Shown here piece after piece: positions 33,601-42,900 of a DNA stretch of 64,000 bases. The notes below the pieces were generated by a model. The model had not been told where the DNA came from, made no database searches, and worked only from the letters and a program-made list of their open reading frames with translations. Both the position numbers and the translations under genes were made by a program. The DNA comes from Durusdinium trenchii (taxonomy: Eukaryota > Sar > Dinophyceae > Suessiales > Symbiodiniaceae). Every line of letters starts with the position of its first letter. Within the stretch, counting starts at the first letter, position 1. Location of the stretch: NCBI GenBank assembly GCA_963970005.1, contig CAXAMN010025728.1, positions 43,998-107,997 of the forward strand, given 5' to 3'.

Positions 33601-36218
33601 GCATCAACTCGATCTCCAAACATCGAGAAAGATACACATATGCCGACGCAACGAACCCGATGAGTGCTTATCGGAACCTGTTCAATGCAGCAGTCTCCAG
33701 ACCTGTTAGTCGAGCAGAAATGCTGAAGAATCCCAAGGCCAAAGCCTCAATGAGAAAAGAATGGTTGGGACTTCATGAACAAGGAGTGTTCGACTTCTCT
33801 GTGATTCGGGAGTATCACGACGTAAAACAAGAAGCGCTCACTCTGAAGCAGGTCGTGCACTTTGCAAGGGTCCATGGCATCATTGTGGAAAAGAACTACC
33901 AGTTGCCAATGAGTGATGAGAGACGAAAATTTAAGGGAAGAGGAGTATTGCTAGGAAACAAAGTGAAGAATCAGAATTGGGAAGCAGCTTTCTTTCAGGA
34001 CTTGGGCAATTCACCAGCATCCTTTGAATCTTCTAGATGGGCAGATTTCTATGGATGTGTTCCCGGACATTCGGTCAAGCTCGCTGATGCGATTCAGGCA
34101 TACATTCAGGCTTCTCTTACGGGACCGCCCTGTTGGGTCGAGTTACCGTCAGACGCGTGGCCAGATGATGTTGATGTATCAAAGTATCATCGACCAGTGG
34201 TACGCCTCCTCAAAGCCTTGTATGGACATCCGGACGCAGGTACAATGTGGGAGAAGCACTGCGATACGCAGGTGCGCCAACTTGGCTTCAAGCCAATTGG
34301 TGATGAATGGCCATCAATGTATTTTCATGAAGGCCTGAAACTTCTCCTCGTTATATATGTGGACGACCTGAAACTTGCCGGACCAACCGAGAACATGACC
34401 AAAGGATGGTCTATGCTACGAACGAAACTCAGGATTGAGCCCGAGACTGATCTTGGACTTTATCTCGGCTGCATGCTCACACGAGGAGAGTCCAAACTCC
34501 ACGATGGAACAATAGTCAACACCGTCTCATACAACATGGAAGGATTGTTGAAACTGTCCGTCGAGAAGTATTTAGACATTGTCGGTCATGATACAAAATT
34601 GAAGAAGGTCACGACACCAAGCGTCCCAGAAGAAACCAAATCTCATCCCGCACGAGCACCCGCTCCAGGGAAAGAGGCCGTTACGTGTCCATGGTGTGCT
34701 AACACCTTTGACCCCAAGTATTCTGGTAAGTTGCATTCCAAGTCCGAATCTGACGTCACTCCGGACGATGGAAACCGTGGTTCTTTGGCGCCACACGCAG
34801 CGAGTATACTCATGAAGTTGTTGTACGCTGCCAGAATTGCTCGATTCGATCTATTGAGATCAATCAACATGCTGGCCAGGAATGTGAATAAATGGACCAG
34901 CAATGATGATGCTCGTTTGCATCATCTCATGTGCTATGTCAACAGCACTCTAGACAAGCGCATGATTGGATGGGTTGGCGATCCGATCGCAACTCTCTCA
35001 GTCGGAATCTTCGCTGATGCTGATTTTGCTGGTTGCGGTGAGACCCTTCGTTCCACGTCAGGCTCTCACATGCACGTACAAGGTAAGCATACACGATTTC
35101 CCATTGCTGGGGGGAGCAAGCGTCAAGGATGTATCAGCCATTCAACACCTGAAGCAGAAATAGTCGCGGCAGACTCCACTCTCCGCAACTTTGGGATACC
35201 CTCCATCGGCCTCTGGCAAACGCTCTCGGGCAAAGCTCCTGAAATATTGTTCCATGATGATAATCAAGGTATGATTGGAGTTGCCAGAACCGGGAAGAAT
35301 CCCACCATGCGTCATCTTGAACGCACTCATGGGATATCCATTGTCTCATTGCATGAACATTTTCAACAGGACCATTTCGTGCTGCTCTACGAGATCTCCC
35401 ACAAGATGTGTGCTGATATTCATACAAAGGCCTTTCGGACTCCACTTGCGTGGCGCCGGGCTTGTATGTTGATCAACCTTCTTGACCCAGAGGATTTGAG
35501 CTCCAAAGAGTTGGCTGATATGGTCTCTCCATCGGTCGATCATAAGAAAATCGATCATCAAATCTTTCAGACTAAGACGGATGACATTCCTAATTTCCCA
35601 TACACTCAGACTCCGGTCTTGCCTCGTGCAGTCTTTGTAAAAGGAATGACAGGAAAAGAGGGTGTCCAGGATCTCCCCAATGGAGATTGCATCTATGTCG
35701 TCAAAGTCCCAGTCTATTATCGTCGCTTCCCACCGGGTCGCTACATACCGTCAGACACGTGTCGGAGTACATGGGTCCTTGTTAATGGTTCCTGGAATTG
35801 TGTGGAACGAGAAGCTACGCCACTGCAGCAAGCCTTGCGCTTTGATCATTGGGTCGAACGTGCATGCTTCCTGTATCATGCCTCCAAGGCATCCTCATCT
35901 CCAGAGGCGGGCGCACGCTTATCTCAATCTCCGTTCCTGGCCTTAGCCAATGTTCCTTGGACTCCTGACGCTGTGCTACAGTTTTCTATTGCCTCCTTGT
36001 CGACTGATCCAGCTTTGCTCCAGTCACAAGAGGTTCCTCTCAACAATTGTCATCCTGCCACCCTTCGTGTGATCAACACGCTTTTACGTCTTGTTCATGG
36101 GGGGAGTGGGGGGCAGGACGGTGCATCAATTCGCGCTTTCGGTGCGGTGCAAGACCATTTTGTGCGCCTGGATTCGAAGGGGAAAACCCAAAAACAAATA
36201 AAAAAATTACCGAGATGA
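27603..36218 (+). CDS. Ty1/copia Gag-Pol polyprotein (ORF1)
   Basis: 2871 codons uninterrupted. Residues about 95-570 are long coiled-coil, and about 575-810 a copia-type Gag core (INVPSWPRINDLGLWKANLI). Two CCCH zinc fingers, CX7CX5CX3H, lie at 890-908 and 928-946. Protease DTGC is at about 1146. The integrase HHCC box (HLLTHRYKNPYCESC) is at 1377-1391, with catalytic D1420 or D1423, D1481 and E1512. An acidic/basic linker covers about 1640-2020. RT has YVDDLKLAG at 2252. RNase H has FADADFAGC near 2470. A C-terminal extension of about 200 residues follows. The order protease-integrase-RT-RNase H defines copia. Unusual points are CCCH fingers instead of a CCHC knuckle in Gag, the long coiled coil and the extension. 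ATG 27603 follows an 81-bp leader. The end overlaps the open frame of ORF2. Confidence 0.95.
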   Translation: MSSSGGNGSEPYSFAAPGGPNTISSPDSTMGTDSSANADVITMPTGSQISERSVPLARNLTDLAPVGPRRSMRATTRSTSPITSTARSPRRSIEKRRDDDRGTKEQRREIQLGEELRSARNAYNFLHEEYECIQAGYSRLHHEAEVEFRQMSDYNRKMQEHLQEMTQEDEGATIRIEELEHKLRLAESTAEHIYMRYQELAQETHQEHSELESVKATKDRMSQELQAAIGHIQEQNESSLAINRRSKAIQDENIAFVGIADQIQARMIALQDENVNMREVIQHQREEQWNSEVRERRLQHSVHSSQDQSNQEAMVIDHLRGQLAMARGAELNARAEIGEMEVGMRMEMFVCQTEVSAKEMAEMKASHHEYEANVAKEVIAKGEIFNNEVLESSIRERQQLKDVNLALSEANAQLKRENMMRAPMFGDDGAEIQQKIRELENALLESQKETKNVIMENAKLKAEARMAPIVSRYSKRPSSRDRGLPTHASEEDEIRNAKEEAKHYKDGYNEMTESRDEMYEWYAETHNEYAEEREKSIALSEANKSLRDKISEAEASSSSHLTPATSTIMKVSRKEESKINVPSWPRINDLGLWKANLIQSIIIAANDSDQEPWIDWIKEAMDDPDPDKFVDSGDQRFHSIDAKLGLALTKVVMDAKDDGSGVAMKLRTRINAKGRTSSLIKGREVLALILMNFKTTSNVEVLYTSMHLYQLEYQGDKNLSLFFHTWDEILAGMKPVDVPSDETLRDLLWRKIRNSNLMAYDISAYNSMNDDDAKKTYKHLRDMIRRHIERQTEDRMILEKEKAVKNVANIFQNLKPGGPAPKLKAAPADPKKKPKGQQEQVVSEDAAAVKPKPNPKKHPEDKNKKGKGKGKGDGKDRSRSPSTDKKKIPCKFFVKGNCTMGKDCPFSHKKPRSPSRGSSVGKNDKPVCWMWIRGTCDKGKDCKFYHDPKASPKKGISAPADSGDDRPKPKAKPKPKPKAKPGAPAIDGELFMDESEDEGIAASAKAREGGAKVSFDEETCEIMLNEAIYSVRDKWKVVEKKPLRPDIKRYDEKELTCYTRKEQIRFEEKVADARGILMVPYTEIKRVRIPVGPKGDLSVTMSFDEDDGLVFHHKVIPHVCEGKKDHADTKTLSIPAKGSRTKFIMDTGCGYDLISKGRAKKLGLEVRESDQSMSFYTANGVTSTKGVADIHFDEFDSTYSPFVLDESPSVLSVGKKCMEEGYTFIWPACGNPYMVSPNYKKIMLEVEGNIPYIVKGSDFCTPTDDTRAEMIARFTLGEDEADYQSTFINCDVDPQGIMCDDDDLPVIEPPKVKRRKRNKKFKASPGEEDEVGSDVAGDSEPEADDDDADDIEVDVVDGASRMVRRGTLKADARKIEHLLTHRYKNPYCESCIRAKMKHFKTHRGAFKRKLKAFGDLVTFDFVDTRNILDQGISTDREIFVIRDRYTGVIWAYPSKERFTKDVVNAINHFKGLKKIKIAYADKAPEFETAMKQLKIPFDHSLPNHPQNNSLAERNNQFIMMTTATCLLEAGLPPCFWSYAVECVSHLLNIEEGEDGVSPWYKLHGKEFHGEKIPFGAKVFFMPSSQGRIEQKHKFDPKGIPGIFAGYEIKPGMNWSRQYRVWSLETFAHQSLAFDANRPIRKLLTPQLTETLVFLAPIEFPLKEGYEKINNTLEGMKIRDRRDGEPEVGDPSQMIDYGDYEPTEPGMDFEELAEREIRDEDDEEAIGDHEADDEERDDPGDDDDPKPDGGHSKILSKPAKAKVPPSTGREDHPPVGDPSMDHMSMGKASDGIIYLNDDGETVKLDRKGNPYKVGSDGRRFFRSSPRPRSKYTPEEWKALSLSDRAIAEKKEALEKEKMKERKSKGAGSSKDKRKKKKKEDKDDDPKDVSPNIFIDLKKDRTLITDDDDMGGYSPSSASTLSTELPTDDDYLVEWEEWTSVENGFGPRATWDPLNIIDVNSGEILNDMAVAYAMPTESNRCTTEDFTKNLKDHHLSFPSMPCINSISKHRERYTYADATNPMSAYRNLFNAAVSRPVSRAEMLKNPKAKASMRKEWLGLHEQGVFDFSVIREYHDVKQEALTLKQVVHFARVHGIIVEKNYQLPMSDERRKFKGRGVLLGNKVKNQNWEAAFFQDLGNSPASFESSRWADFYGCVPGHSVKLADAIQAYIQASLTGPPCWVELPSDAWPDDVDVSKYHRPVVRLLKALYGHPDAGTMWEKHCDTQVRQLGFKPIGDEWPSMYFHEGLKLLLVIYVDDLKLAGPTENMTKGWSMLRTKLRIEPETDLGLYLGCMLTRGESKLHDGTIVNTVSYNMEGLLKLSVEKYLDIVGHDTKLKKVTTPSVPEETKSHPARAPAPGKEAVTCPWCANTFDPKYSGKLHSKSESDVTPDDGNRGSLAPHAASILMKLLYAARIARFDLLRSINMLARNVNKWTSNDDARLHHLMCYVNSTLDKRMIGWVGDPIATLSVGIFADADFAGCGETLRSTSGSHMHVQGKHTRFPIAGGSKRQGCISHSTPEAEIVAADSTLRNFGIPSIGLWQTLSGKAPEILFHDDNQGMIGVARTGKNPTMRHLERTHGISIVSLHEHFQQDHFVLLYEISHKMCADIHTKAFRTPLAWRRACMLINLLDPEDLSSKELADMVSPSVDHKKIDHQIFQTKTDDIPNFPYTQTPVLPRAVFVKGMTGKEGVQDLPNGDCIYVVKVPVYYRRFPPGRYIPSDTCRSTWVLVNGSWNCVEREATPLQQALRFDHWVERACFLYHASKASSSPEAGARLSQSPFLALANVPWTPDAVLQFSIASLSTDPALLQSQEVPLNNCHPATLRVINTLLRLVHGGSGGQDGASIRAFGAVQDHFVRLDSKGKTQKQIKKLPR

Positions 36219-36250
36219 ATGGCGACGCGATGGCGACACACTCACCCGAG
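36202..36250 (+). other. candidate +1 frameshift window, ORF1 to ORF2
   Basis: The ORF2 frame is open from 36202 (TAA at 36199), while ORF1 ends at TGA 36216-36218. The frames overlap in AAAAAATTACCGAGATGA. ATGs at 36219 and 36230 are out of the ORF2 frame. A +1 slip before the ORF1 stop would extend Gag-Pol into ORF2. Confidence 0.4.
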
Positions 36251-39200
36251 TGCATAATGTGCCGAGAACACAAGAGTTTGTCCCTAGTGAAGACTCACAC
36301 TGTCCTGTCCGGCTGTCGGATTTGTCTGATTATCGTAGGACTGAGAAGTACTACAAGAGCGGTAAGGACACAAAAGTTGATTCCTGGCGTTTCAAGGGTA
36401 ATTCCGTAGGTAAGGACGATCCATGGATAGGAAATACAACATTCCTGATCGTTTCCAACGGTCACGGACACAGCCCACAACATGAAACGACAGACAACAG
36501 CAATAACAAGCAAAAGGGCGATGTCACGGCGATTGCAACAGGCATACAAGCGTGGGGGATGAACACCATTGCCCACGAGCACATGTTCATTGCACAAACA
36601 GCAAAATATGTTGCAAGTGACACACCTCCGGGAAGAAAACCCGTGTTGCATTTGGTCTTACAAAGGAGATCAGGACGGTCACACAAATATCAGTTCGAAC
36701 TCCATCAGCAAGACGTCAAGGGTCCTCAAGATATCTTTGATAGATGCATCATGCTACAAGAGCTCGAAAGAAATGTCCCATGTTTAGTCCTCATGTGTGC
36801 TGAAGAACAGAATTGGTTTACCTTTCTCCAGACTTGTTTGAAGAAGCAGTTCATGAACATCGTGACAATCACAGAGGACGACGATGCCTGCTCTGCTTAT
36901 GGCCTCAATAAAGTGAAAGCATGTGTCCGGTCCAGTCTTGATTGTGTCTTCTTTGCGGGTCCTTGCACTGGTGGTTCTGCATGGAATCGCTTGAATAGGA
37001 CTGTAAGTATAAAGGCCGAAATGCAGATTGAGAAACATCAAGAGTTGTATTGGTCGTTGTGGAATTGCTTTGCCAATGCACTTGACCATGTATTCGCAAT
37101 GGGAGCATGTGCGCTTACTGAGCTACCTAGAGGTTGCGAGTATTGGAGAGATGATAGAATGACAACTCTGATAGAAGGCACGGAATCACACGTACATGAC
37201 TTCGACGGATGTATGTATGGCCTCGCAACTCATTATGGTCATAGAAATATACCCATTAAGAAGCCGTGGAGGATTGTGTCGTGGGGGGTGCAGTTTCAAA
37301 ATTTGATGAAGAAGTGTGATCATAAACATCAGCATGCACCTTGTGCCGGAAGAGAAACGAGAGTAACTCAATTGTATACTCTTAGAATTGCGCAGCATAT
37401 GATAGAGACTTTGAACAAACGTGCACTGTCATTGTGGAAGAAGCAGCATGTGACCAGCCGTGCTCCTGTGCTTTACGATTGGTCGCGATCGCCGCATCCT
37501 TCCATGTCAAACGGTAACCCATGTTCAGAAGTCAATATCAATAAAAGATTTGACAAGATCATTCAGTCGGTTCACGATTCTAAGAAGAAGAAATTCACTT
37601 GTGAAAACAACCATGACACTCATGATTCATGCGCCAGTGTCATTACCTTTCACAATCATCTTGAGCAAGATTTTGAGATCAACCAAGCTAGCCATTTTGG
37701 TGTCGGCGTGATCCAGCAATTTGCCAAGAAGAAGTTCGCTGAGTTCCATCCAATCACTGGTGGGCTGTCACCGGCAACCCTACCACAAAGAGGGAACTCA
37801 TTAGCATTCGTGAGCCATTTCTGGAGATTGACAACATCCCTACATCGTGGAGATTGTGTATTCAACATGTTCCGTTCTACTGTTTATGTGGCCACAGGGA
37901 GGAGCATGACCTCAGCCAAGAAGCTGAAAGAACACCTCCAGAAATTGGATAGCAAACGAGGGGAGAGTCCTACACTTGTTCCTAGACGGTTCGTCGAGGA
38001 CATGGACCCAGGACAAGCTCTGCAACTGGCAGAGAAGTGGATGGAGAGAGGGGTACCACCCGTCTACTCTATCAGCGCTTGTTATTGTGCCGTTGAAGCC
38101 AAGGGTGGAGCCATCCAAGAGCGCCTCGTGAGATCCCTCAGAGTGTTGCTCAGCAAGTATGACCCAGAGACGGACGACGGCAAGGAGGTAACAAGGGCAT
38201 TCTTTGCTGGAATAAAGAGGGTGATCGGCATCGTCAAGAGTCAAGAGCGACTGGTACGACCAGAACACATACCTCTTGGGCCGCCACCTCCTCCTAATCC
38301 GGATCACTTTCCCTATGAGGCGTTTGCATCCAATGATGTTTGGGACAGGTTGGAATTATTTGCAGACAATCTCTTGGCTTTATTCATGCCGGAACCCTTC
38401 AACCAAGAAGCACCAGTCAAAGGGATGTTGGCAGACCTGAATGAGAAGGTCGCCAAACGAGGCATGAAAGGTATCAATTCCACTGCGATGTCAAAAGATT
38501 CACTTCTAGACATCACGAGGGACGGGTACTTCTATGATTCCATGAATGATCTGCATCACAGGATACCCACTAAAGGTCGTAGCAGCAACTACATGGCAAT
38601 GACCGGAGAACATTGGGAACGCAGCTGCAGATACATCAGCTTGGCGGGTGCGTCATTGGGATTTGCATTGAGGTTTCACAACAAGAATCATCCCGAAGAT
38701 CTCACATCTTTGACTGACCTCATTCAGATCATTACAAAAGGGCAATCGGGAGGAACCTTGGAAAGATGTGCCGCAATCAACAATTTCCAGTGCATCCAAG
38801 CGTTGTATCAATGCATTCATAGGCATGTCATTGAGCAATCTGCCATTTCCCTCAGACCCGAAACGAATGCGCAGATGCTCGCTGCATTCCAGCATTTGAA
38901 AGAATGGTTTCCAGAGGTGAAACCGGATGTGTGGACAGCAGGTTACAATGTTCTTGGTGCTGAACTAGGAGTCCATCGAGATCTTCTCGCTAGGGACACA
39001 TCGATCAGTATCTTGAATCAGTACATTGCAGAGCTCCATTTATCCGAAGCCAACCTGGATAAAGAACCAGATCTGGAGACCTTGGGCAAGCCAAAGGAGA
39101 AGATCTACTTAACCTTCGAGAATCCCTCAATCGGACCACCCAATCTGAAAGATTTCAGTGCGGTGGAACCTCAATGGTTGTGTCAATTTCGGATCCATCA

Positions 39201-39918
39201 TGCCAGGAACAAAGGGCTTAGTCAGGATGAAATCACCAAACAGATGAGGGAGGAAGCAAGAAGGGCAAGAGATCAAAGTGGAGCACCAAAGAATCGTGAT
39301 GACTATACCCAGACTTTTGGAGGAAAAGGAAGTTCGGTACCACCGGGCGGTCCTTATACTTCATCTAGTTCAGGTCCTAGGCCACCTTGGGAAAGGAACA
39401 ATGAACAATGGGATCCTTGGTCATCCGATGTACCTCATGGAGCGTATGATGTTCCACGACCTCCACCGAAAGCTCCGCCAAAGTGCAAACCCATGCCGAA
39501 GCCGAAACAGCCTGCACAGCCAAAAGAATGGTTTGTCACGCTTCCTCCTGAAGGTGTGACAACTATCGGGTGCAACGGTATGGACTACCTTGGCAAACCC
39601 ATCATATTCAATCTCTGGACTTATCGAAGCAGTACCACTGCTTACGCTACAGCTCCGTTTGCTGGTCCTCGTACAGCCGAGCCAGGAAGAGATTGGAGAC
39701 AGTATGTGAGAAGGCTCACGTATTATGTCGGGGTGACTTTGGGTGGAAATTATAGATCGAGTTCATCAATGGGGCTTCAACCTATCACCGATTCTCATTT
39801 GAGGACAAAAGTGAACGAGAGCGATGGTTTTTGGACAAAGCTCTATGTTGAGATGGTTGAAGAGTTCGATCTGACAAGTTGTTTTCAGTATCAGCAAGGG
39901 CCATGGTACTTATCTTGA
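36250..39918 (+). CDS. copia ORF2: protein with Rossmann/methyltransferase-like segment
   Basis: About 1222 codons from GTG 36250. No in-frame ATG occurs for about 100 codons (first at about 36559), so the N-terminus is probably reached by frameshift or splicing. Residues about 178-345 look like a Rossmann-type domain. LVLMCAEEQN (about 179) resembles a first strand, and VTITEDDD (about 206) a second strand ending in acids. CVFFAGPCTGGSAWNRLN (about 233-250) is a Pro-Cys loop. ELPRGCEYW (about 291) and IKKPWRIVSW (about 337) follow. The order and the Pro-Cys to Glu spacing of about 52 recall C5-cytosine methyltransferase motifs I, II, IV and VI. The canonical PCQ and ENV are absent, so activity is unproven. 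The middle is helical and unrecognised. Residues about 1020-1090 are Pro-rich (PRPPPKAPPKCKPMPKPK). Confidence 0.7.
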   Translation: MHNVPRTQEFVPSEDSHCPVRLSDLSDYRRTEKYYKSGKDTKVDSWRFKGNSVGKDDPWIGNTTFLIVSNGHGHSPQHETTDNSNNKQKGDVTAIATGIQAWGMNTIAHEHMFIAQTAKYVASDTPPGRKPVLHLVLQRRSGRSHKYQFELHQQDVKGPQDIFDRCIMLQELERNVPCLVLMCAEEQNWFTFLQTCLKKQFMNIVTITEDDDACSAYGLNKVKACVRSSLDCVFFAGPCTGGSAWNRLNRTVSIKAEMQIEKHQELYWSLWNCFANALDHVFAMGACALTELPRGCEYWRDDRMTTLIEGTESHVHDFDGCMYGLATHYGHRNIPIKKPWRIVSWGVQFQNLMKKCDHKHQHAPCAGRETRVTQLYTLRIAQHMIETLNKRALSLWKKQHVTSRAPVLYDWSRSPHPSMSNGNPCSEVNINKRFDKIIQSVHDSKKKKFTCENNHDTHDSCASVITFHNHLEQDFEINQASHFGVGVIQQFAKKKFAEFHPITGGLSPATLPQRGNSLAFVSHFWRLTTSLHRGDCVFNMFRSTVYVATGRSMTSAKKLKEHLQKLDSKRGESPTLVPRRFVEDMDPGQALQLAEKWMERGVPPVYSISACYCAVEAKGGAIQERLVRSLRVLLSKYDPETDDGKEVTRAFFAGIKRVIGIVKSQERLVRPEHIPLGPPPPPNPDHFPYEAFASNDVWDRLELFADNLLALFMPEPFNQEAPVKGMLADLNEKVAKRGMKGINSTAMSKDSLLDITRDGYFYDSMNDLHHRIPTKGRSSNYMAMTGEHWERSCRYISLAGASLGFALRFHNKNHPEDLTSLTDLIQIITKGQSGGTLERCAAINNFQCIQALYQCIHRHVIEQSAISLRPETNAQMLAAFQHLKEWFPEVKPDVWTAGYNVLGAELGVHRDLLARDTSISILNQYIAELHLSEANLDKEPDLETLGKPKEKIYLTFENPSIGPPNLKDFSAVEPQWLCQFRIHHARNKGLSQDEITKQMREEARRARDQSGAPKNRDDYTQTFGGKGSSVPPGGPYTSSSSGPRPPWERNNEQWDPWSSDVPHGAYDVPRPPPKAPPKCKPMPKPKQPAQPKEWFVTLPPEGVTTIGCNGMDYLGKPIIFNLWTYRSSTTAYATAPFAGPRTAEPGRDWRQYVRRLTYYVGVTLGGNYRSSSSMGLQPITDSHLRTKVNESDGFWTKLYVEMVEEFDLTSCFQYQQGPWYLS

Positions 39919-42900
39919 AGTTGAACGATGTGCCAGAGAAGGCCGCATATCACATCAAGTTCCTTTCATCCAAAGTTGGGTGCCACACCGAGGAGAAGGA
40001 CAAGGTGATGATTGACGGGGATACAGGAGTCATGGATGTTGATCATTTGAGTGGTCAGATTAGAGGAGTCGGTACCGGACACACCATTCTTGTGACAGAC
40101 CTTGACTATGTGACTAGAGCAAGTTCGTCAAAGAAAATCACGACGATGCAGTACGGTATCCGAACTGAGATGGCATTCGAAAATTGCTGTGTATTCCAAG
40201 TTAAGGGAGAAAGGCATCAAGACATCCTGGATACTCTTGATAGAGTAGTCGCTTTCTTGGAAGAACATGGAGAAGATCAGGGGGACGGTACAACCGTCCA
40301 CATCTGGCTGTGTCTTCATTGTATGTTTCCGAACGGCAGCACACTGAGGTTGACCGAGGCGACATTCAAAGAGTTCTCAAGGAAGTTGGCTGAGAAGGTC
40401 CATTCGATCGGACAGCTCCTGACTACTCCAGTATTAGTGAACATCCAGCCAGATTCAAAGTTCTTCGGGCCAGCAAGATATGATCACAGTCACATTGTCA
40501 CCGACATTGTAGACCAAGTGAGACGAAGTGGTGCCTTGGCCACCAAATCGTCACGTGCCTGGAAAGCTATGTACTCAGTTGCAGGTGCTCCCAGTGCGAA
40601 CTATATCACAGGCGGCGACAAGAACAAGATTTGGGCTGTGATGGAGAAACAACTCACGAGAGAAAGGGTCATCCTATTGTGTTCAATGAATAAAGTTCAT
40701 GTCAGTGCTTTGAACAACATGGCAGAGGACGAGATCCAGGTCCCAATTTCTCAGGACAACTTCGACAGGTACTTGAACGTTGCTATGTCGGCAAGCGATG
40801 GGCAACCGAAGAAGACCAGCACGAAGCATACTGTTGGTGGGAGCTTCAGTCAAGGTACCGAATGGAGGGACATCAGATTCGTTCTGAAAGATCCGGAGCC
40901 TGAGGAGGACAGGATGGAATATTGGATGACGGGAAATCGGAAAGTTGAGAATTACAAAGCCACTGCAGATGCCGCACCATATCTTTGTGAAGATTGCAAC
41001 AAATATGATGCATCCGAGGATTGGAACACACACAAAGACAATAGAAGCCATTGTGTGAATTGCAACTTCAACTTTTGGTGTGTTCATAGCGGCACTCCCA
41101 CGATTCAACAAGAAAGAGAAAGCATTTGGGAAACTGCAGTGAGAGTTAGAGTCCTTTGGGAGAAGAATGCTGAATGGAACCGTTTGTATCCAGCGCAGAA
41201 TCTCCGTGAATTCATGGTCGAGGGTGCGATGATGCTATCCAGGAAGAATCCGCCTTGGATTCAAGGAGCATTGAAAGCTATTTCGCATCATGGTGGAATC
41301 AGAGCCCCGTCGGAACTTGTGGAACAGTACTGTACCCAAGGGAAGGGATCCACTCTTTTCATCCACCGAGACTATGATCCAGACAGTGAAGACTATGGCT
41401 TCCGAGCGTATATGGACTATGGGAATGTGGCGTACCACGACTACATCCAATATTTCTTCACGCACAAGGAGTACCAGGACGTCTTCTCGTTGAATGAATA
41501 TAGGACTGTTACAAATTCTGAGCTTGCGGGCGATATCATGGAGTTTTGGACTGGTGTTCTCGAATTGGCCGGCATCTTCAAAGACACGCTGTTCGAGGAT
41601 TGGGCTCAGATCAATGAATGCAGAAGAGGTATAGAAATGTCTTTTCTTCACTTCTATGCAGCGAGCCGAAAATCAATCAATGACAACACCAAGAGGAATA
41701 AACCTTCAGGGCTCCATGTTACAGCTGAAGAACGAGCCTGTATCGATGCCGTCATGTCCAGGTATGCTACCAGACCAGAGTTCAGGAGAATGGTACGACT
41801 GGCCATAGCCCCAGAGCCCAAAAGAACGTCTACGGAAGAGCCTGATGTAGAGATGAAGGATGGCGAAGCCGACCCTGCGAGTACCACTCCAGGAGTCGAG
41901 GAACCTGAACCACCTACGCCTGAGCTTGATCCGCAAGACTACAAGGATGGGGAAGGTCGTTCAGTATCCCCGACGAAAACATGGTCGCACTACCCGACAT
42001 CGAATCCAGATACTGAAGAACGGAAAAGAGCTGCCAAGCGCAGTGGGCAAGGTACAGCAACCGCTTCCAACTGGAAAGCCGCCTATGACAACCTCAGAAG
42101 GGTCAGAGCACGCGCAGTGAGCCAAAAGGTGTGCTATTGTTGTGGTTCAAACCAACATCACCTGGCTATTTGTCCCAACACTGAGAAGAAGGACGAGTTG
42201 ATGAACTCATTCTCTTACATGGAGGAAACTATGCGCAAGTGCTTTACCGAGGACGACAAGGCAATCATCCGACGTGATGTTGAAAGCCGAAAGAGGAAAG
42301 CAAAGTCATCCAAAGACGTCGAAGACGAAGACTACATGGATGTGGATGATGAAGATATTGAACTTCCCGAAGAAGAGCCGGAACTAGGAGGTAAGGTACC
42401 ACCTCACTCTCCGAGAGCCAAAGGTAGACCACAATCGTCAGACTCTGCAAAAGAGGAATACGCGAAAGCGGTCGAGGCAACCAAGAAGGCCTTTGGGAAC
42501 GCCAGTTTCGTCACCAGATTCAAAGAGCCCGTCGACCTCTTTGACATTGCCGATGACAAAGAAGGAGGAGAGTACAGGGTCGCAAATCACAGGGTTGATA
42601 GATCAGGTCCTGATGGAAAGAGGGAACTTGATGCACTTATTCAGGAGGCTGCAGCACTCGGAATAAAGATGCCCAAAGTGAAGGACCTTGCTCCTGACCC
42701 ACAACAAGTTCAAAAGGTTGGGTATCGGCAGATTGAGGTGACTTGCGATAGAGGAAGCATCGAGATCATTCCACAGTACGGAGTTACATTCTATGTGGAG
42801 TACTGGAATGGACCGAAGAGAGATGCAACTTTCACGGATCCACCAAAAATGAACCCAGCAACTCGCATCGACAAGTTCAGCGAGGAGAGTCAGAGGGTCA

